NCBI RefSeq assembly: GCF_030052815.1
Contig: NC_079496.1
Coordinates: 11,485,100 to 11,549,099 of the forward strand
From: Hevea brasiliensis
Lineage: Eukaryota > Streptophyta > Magnoliopsida > Malpighiales > Euphorbiaceae
DNA: 64,000 nt
Reading direction: 5' to 3'
Part shown: one piece after another, positions 60,301 through 64,000 of the stretch
How positions within the stretch are numbered: the first letter of the stretch is position 1
How the letters are laid out: each line of letters opens with the position of its first letter
Notes under the pieces: model-generated
What the model saw: only the letters and a program-made list of their open reading frames with translations
The model's database searches: none
What the model was told of the DNA's origin: nothing
Position numbers and translations under genes: made by a program

Positions 60301-63300
60301 AGCCACAAACTAGATAGATAACATGAGAGTGTTAATCAGCTGCTACACTACTAATAGAAATAATTAGGTTTAACTACTGCACTTTGGTAATTGTTGTTTT
60401 GTTCCACTGATGCAGAAAATTGGTGAATGCTCTTGCAAAAGGAGCACAACCTGGGAAATTTGAAGTTGCAGCGTATAAAGGATCTTGTTTAACACATTTG
60501 CTACAAGAATCTCTTGGTGGCAATGCAAAACTCACAGTTATATGCAACATCTCTCCGGATAATAGGTAAAACTGCAGAATGCTATTTGCTTGTTTTTTGA
60601 GAGTTAAAGAGGTTGCTCTTGGTTTTACCATTGTTCTATATCATATGAATGACTTGGTTAATTTACTTAGTCTCTTTGTCATCAGTTGATTCATTTGTGA
60701 CATAGGGAGCTGAGAAGATTTTTTTTTTTTTCATTCTACTGAAAATGTGATTCTGACACAAGTATTGTGCTTGTTGGACACAGACATAGTTGTGAGACAT
60801 TGAGGACACTCAGATTTGGGCAGCGAGTTAAAGCCATACAAAATGAGCCAGTAATTAATGAAATATCTGAGGATGATGTTAATGACTTGAGTGATCAGAT
60901 TCGCCAATTAAAGGTAAATCCTTTCCTTTGGTAGTTTTTCGTCTTCTTTCAGTTTCACTCTTAAAGTCACCAAAGGATTCAATTATTAAATGAGCATCAT
61001 CCCCATTCACAGGAAGAACTTATAAGAGCAAAATCAGATGCACATAATTCAGTTGGGAATAAAAATGGATACTTTAAAGGGCGGAATGCACGTGAAAGCT
61101 TGAACCACTTGAGAGTAAGCCTTAATCGCTCTTTGATGTTACCCAATATTGATAATGATTCTGACAATGAAGTGAATGTTGATGAGGATGATGTGAAAGA
61201 ACTACATCATCAGCTTAATAAATTGAAAAGTTCTTATGGGGAGGACTCGAAAGATCTATCTGACAATAGAAACTCTAGTCACTTTTCTTCTTTAGACGAG
61301 AGTTTTGAGACAGATTTGATGAGTGAAGAAGAAGTAAATGGTCCAGACGAAATTCAAACTGAAGAACTTAATTTGGAGAAGCATGAAGAGGACATCATTG
61401 CGTCAGAAGATGACCTTTTAAGTACCCATAATACCTTAAAGGCGACTGATCCATCAGTTAGAAGTAGCATATCTATCAGTTTATGTCGTCAGTCTCCAGT
61501 TCTCCAGGAGCCAACGTTGTCCGAGTCTCCTAGAATTGGAAATACTAGGAAAAGTATGGCCATTTCTTCATCAGCATTTTCAGCTAGTCAGAACAATGTA
61601 TCGCAGAGTGCGAAGTCAGATGTGTTGTTCCAGTCACATGGGCAGAGTGAGCACAATCGTTCATCTTTGCGTTCAAGCAAGATGTTTCCAGGCCCCACTG
61701 AGTCCTTGGCTGCTAGCCTTCAAAGAGGCTTGCAGATTATTGACCAGCACCAGCGGAAATCAGCATTAAACAGATCTTCAGTTGCCTTCTCCTTTGAGCA
61801 CTTGGCACTGAAACCCTGTCCAGAAGTTGATGCAACCAATTCTTCTGTTCAAAAGCTAGCGGAAGAAGCACCATTATCTGGACCATCCACTTCTTTACTA
61901 TGTGCATCTTGTCAGCTAAAGATCAATGATAATTCTAATGAGGTTCAAGATAGCCTGAAGGCATGGATTTTAGCAGTCAATGAAGCAAGAAATCCTAACA
62001 AACTGTCAGATGAGGCGGCTAATGTATGTTTTCCTCTTTATTTCAGCTGAGTGCCATAAGTTCTATGCTTGCATCATTTGATTTATTTGTTTTTTTGTTT
62101 TCAATTCTCAGGGTGAAGGCAATGGTTTGGCAGAAGCCCATAAGAGAGAGAAGGAACTTGAAAATATCTGCAAGGATCAAGCAGCTAAAATTGAGGAGCT
62201 AAATCGCCTGGTAATAATTCTTATAACCCCAGTAGATTTGGTAACCTCGCCACTCACTCAGATTTTACGTTATTGACAACCTGAATTTCTGCAGGTAGAG
62301 CAATACAAACTCAAGAAAGAACATTCCATCATGGATCATGATCTGGAAGGCGATGGTCTTTGTCTTGAGGGCTCAAAGAATCAAATAATACTATTTGAGG
62401 AATCCAAAAATGAAGAGGTTAGTAAGTGATTTCATTCGTGGCAGCATGGCCTATTGTAGATTTAATTATCAATTTTTTTTTTCATTTGTTTCTATTGAAT
62501 TGTGTGCAGCCCCCAGATCTCATAAAGGAAAAATGTGAAATGAAGGAAGTTCAGGAAGAGAATACATGTTTTGATGTGAAGGAGAAGGAAGCACTTCTTT
62601 TGGAAATTCAAAGTTTAAGGACCCAGTTGAAATCATTTATCGATGCTTCTGCAAACAGATCCATTGATAAACTGAGATCTTCTTTGTTAGCACAATCCAT
62701 TCAGTTACGCAAAAGTATAGATGCTCAATGTGGTAATGGGCAAGAACTTGAGAAGGAAAGACAGAGATGGACAGAAATGGAGAGTGAATGGATTTCTATA
62801 ACTGATGACCTGAGGATTGATCTTGAATCCAGTCGTCGGCGCACAGAGAAGGTAGAGATGGAATTGAGATCAGAAAAAAGGAGTAATGAGGAGTTGGATG
62901 ATGCACTTAGTAGGGCTGTCCTTGGCCATGCTAGAATGGTTGAACACTATGCTGAACTACAAGAGAAACATAATGATTTAGTTGGAAAGCACCGTGCAAT
63001 CATGGAGGGAATAGCAGAATTCAAAAGGGCAGCAGCAAAGGCAGGAAACAAAGGTGGCGCTCGCTTTGCCAAATCACTTGCAGCGGAGCTTTCTGCCTTG
63101 AGGGTGGAGAGGGAAAAGGAGAGAGAATTCTTAAAGAAGGAGAACAAGAGTCTCAAAATCCAGCTTAGAGACACTGCAGAAGCTGTTCATGCTGCAGGAG
63201 AACTCCTTGTTAGACTCAGAGAAGCTGAGCATGCTGCCTCAGTTGCAGAGGTAACTTAAATTATTAACATTGCGATAATTCTACTTTAGACTTGCGCAAA

Positions 63301-63609
63301 AATCAATGTTGATAGTTCGAGAGCTCTCTGATTTTCCTTTTCTGCTTCCTGATTTTGTCATCCATGCAGGAAAAATTTACCGAGGTTCAAAAAGACAATG
63401 AGAAATTAAAGAAGCAAATGGAGAAATTAAAAAGAAAACACAAGATGGAGATGATCACCATGAAACAGTATTTAGCAGAAAGCAAATTACCAGAATCTGC
63501 ATTGCAGCCATTATACCGGGAAGATTCTGAAATAACCCACAACACAGTTACTGATGATGATCAGGCATGGAGGGCGGAATTTGGAGCAATATATCAGGAG
63601 CATTACTGA
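57309..63609 (+). CDS. KIN-12-class kinesin (phragmoplast-associated type, KIN-12F-like)
   Basis: Seventeen coding exons join without a frame break to 1,216 residues: 57309-57599, 57672-57734, 57848-57985, 58533-58616, 58719-58844, 58936-58995, 59082-59135, 59255-59347, 59516-59611, 59955-60106, 60416-60565, 60784-60913, 61013-62023, 62112-62210, 62295-62417, 62510-63250, 63370-63609. The N-terminal extension (1-118) starts [20 protein letters not shown], as in KIN-12 proteins. The motor (about 119-455) has GQTGSGKT (191-198), NSKSSRSH (316-323) and switch II DLAGLDR (354-360, where most kinesins have DLAGSER). The rest is acidic then strongly coiled-coil (about 950-1190). Relatives organise microtubules in the phragmoplast during plant cytokinesis. 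Membership of subgroup F rather than E is judged from the N-terminus and is less certain than the KIN-12 class. Confidence 0.9.
60181..60245. repeat. 34-bp tandem duplication in a kinesin intron
   Basis: ccccaataaggttcaatttt and its continuation start at 60181 and again at 60215 (34-bp period, second copy 31 bp). Both lie in the intron between the exons ending at 60106 and starting at 60416, so splicing is not obviously affected. Confidence 0.93.
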
Positions 63610-64000
63610 GTCATTCAAGAACTTCATTTCCCCATTATTGAGAATATGTGGCTGAAAGGATCCTACTTGGGTCCAAGCTATACTTACCGAATACATTATT
63701 TATTTATTTTATTATTTTTTTTAAATTGTTTCATTGTATTATGATCTTGTATTTTTTTATTACTCTAGTTCACGTTTGTACCATTTTGCAATATTATATA
63801 GCACGGTTCCATTGCCTTGTGATCCTAGAAATTTTCACAGCAGCCATAACAAATCCTTTGTTTAAACAGTTTCAAAATCAATCATTAGCAAGATTCCATA
63901 CTGTGATCGCATTTAATACACTAGTTATTATTTGCAATAATTTGTGAGACTTGAAATATTATTATTTTATGTTTGATTGAAAAAAAAAAATTATTATGAC
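63610..64000. other. 3' UTR and flank of the kinesin gene
   Basis: After the stop codon at 63607-63609 the sequence is AT-rich with no further gene. The true polyadenylation site cannot be set. Confidence 0.55.

Overview
This is nuclear DNA from a flowering plant, almost certainly a eudicot. Genes are intron-split with GT-AG borders, the spacers are very AT-rich, and the proteins belong to land-plant families: an LRR-RLK pseudokinase, an hnRNP-type RNA-binding protein, a ROCO/TORNADO1 relative, a C2 protein and a phragmoplast-type KIN-12 kinesin. Repeat content and TE style would suit a woody Malpighiales species (for example Euphorbiaceae), but the sequence alone does not prove that.

Layout. 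1-3063: spacer with no convincing gene. 3064-5017 (+): two-exon receptor-like pseudokinase. 5018-15580: gene-free AT-rich tract with three separate tandem-duplication tracts (8.44-9.08, 10.16-10.65 and 11.24-13.63 kb). 15583-19191 (+): RNA-binding protein with two RRMs and a glycine-rich tail. 19192-21780: 3' flank and an unexplained spacer. 21780-25465 (+): decayed duplicate of TORNADO1 (LRR-ROC-COR) that still carries a spliceable-looking intron and is interrupted by unrelated DNA. 26069-27346 (-): C2-domain protein, with a long leader region containing GA/CT microsatellites. 28.99-41.1 kb: AT-rich spacer with a MITE-like element, microsatellites, and nested LTR-retrotransposon relics (33.7-37.0 kb). 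41.10-51.94 kb: an array of three 251-bp units whose third unit is split by a complete but dead Ty3/gypsy chromovirus (LTRs, PBS, gag-pol, PPT and a 5-bp target duplication all visible). 51.95-57.05 kb: spacer with one GC-richer, LINE-tail-like island. 57309-63609 (+): a 17-exon KIN-12-class kinesin of 1,216 residues, with a perfect match to the M-phase MSA motif 165 bp before its start codon.

The four intact genes are independent transcription units with no evident shared pathway; this is an ordinary euchromatic plant segment with repeat-filled spacers. I found no unknown multi-gene system. The items most worth following are the intron-retaining TORNADO1 pseudogene, the insertion history at 41-52 kb with its uneven LTR divergence and deamination-like nonsense changes, the KIN-12 switch II variant with its MSA site, and the 26-bp motif found twice around the relics at 33.7-37 kb. 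All exon borders were inferred by eye from reading frame, splice dinucleotides and family similarity, with no transcript support.
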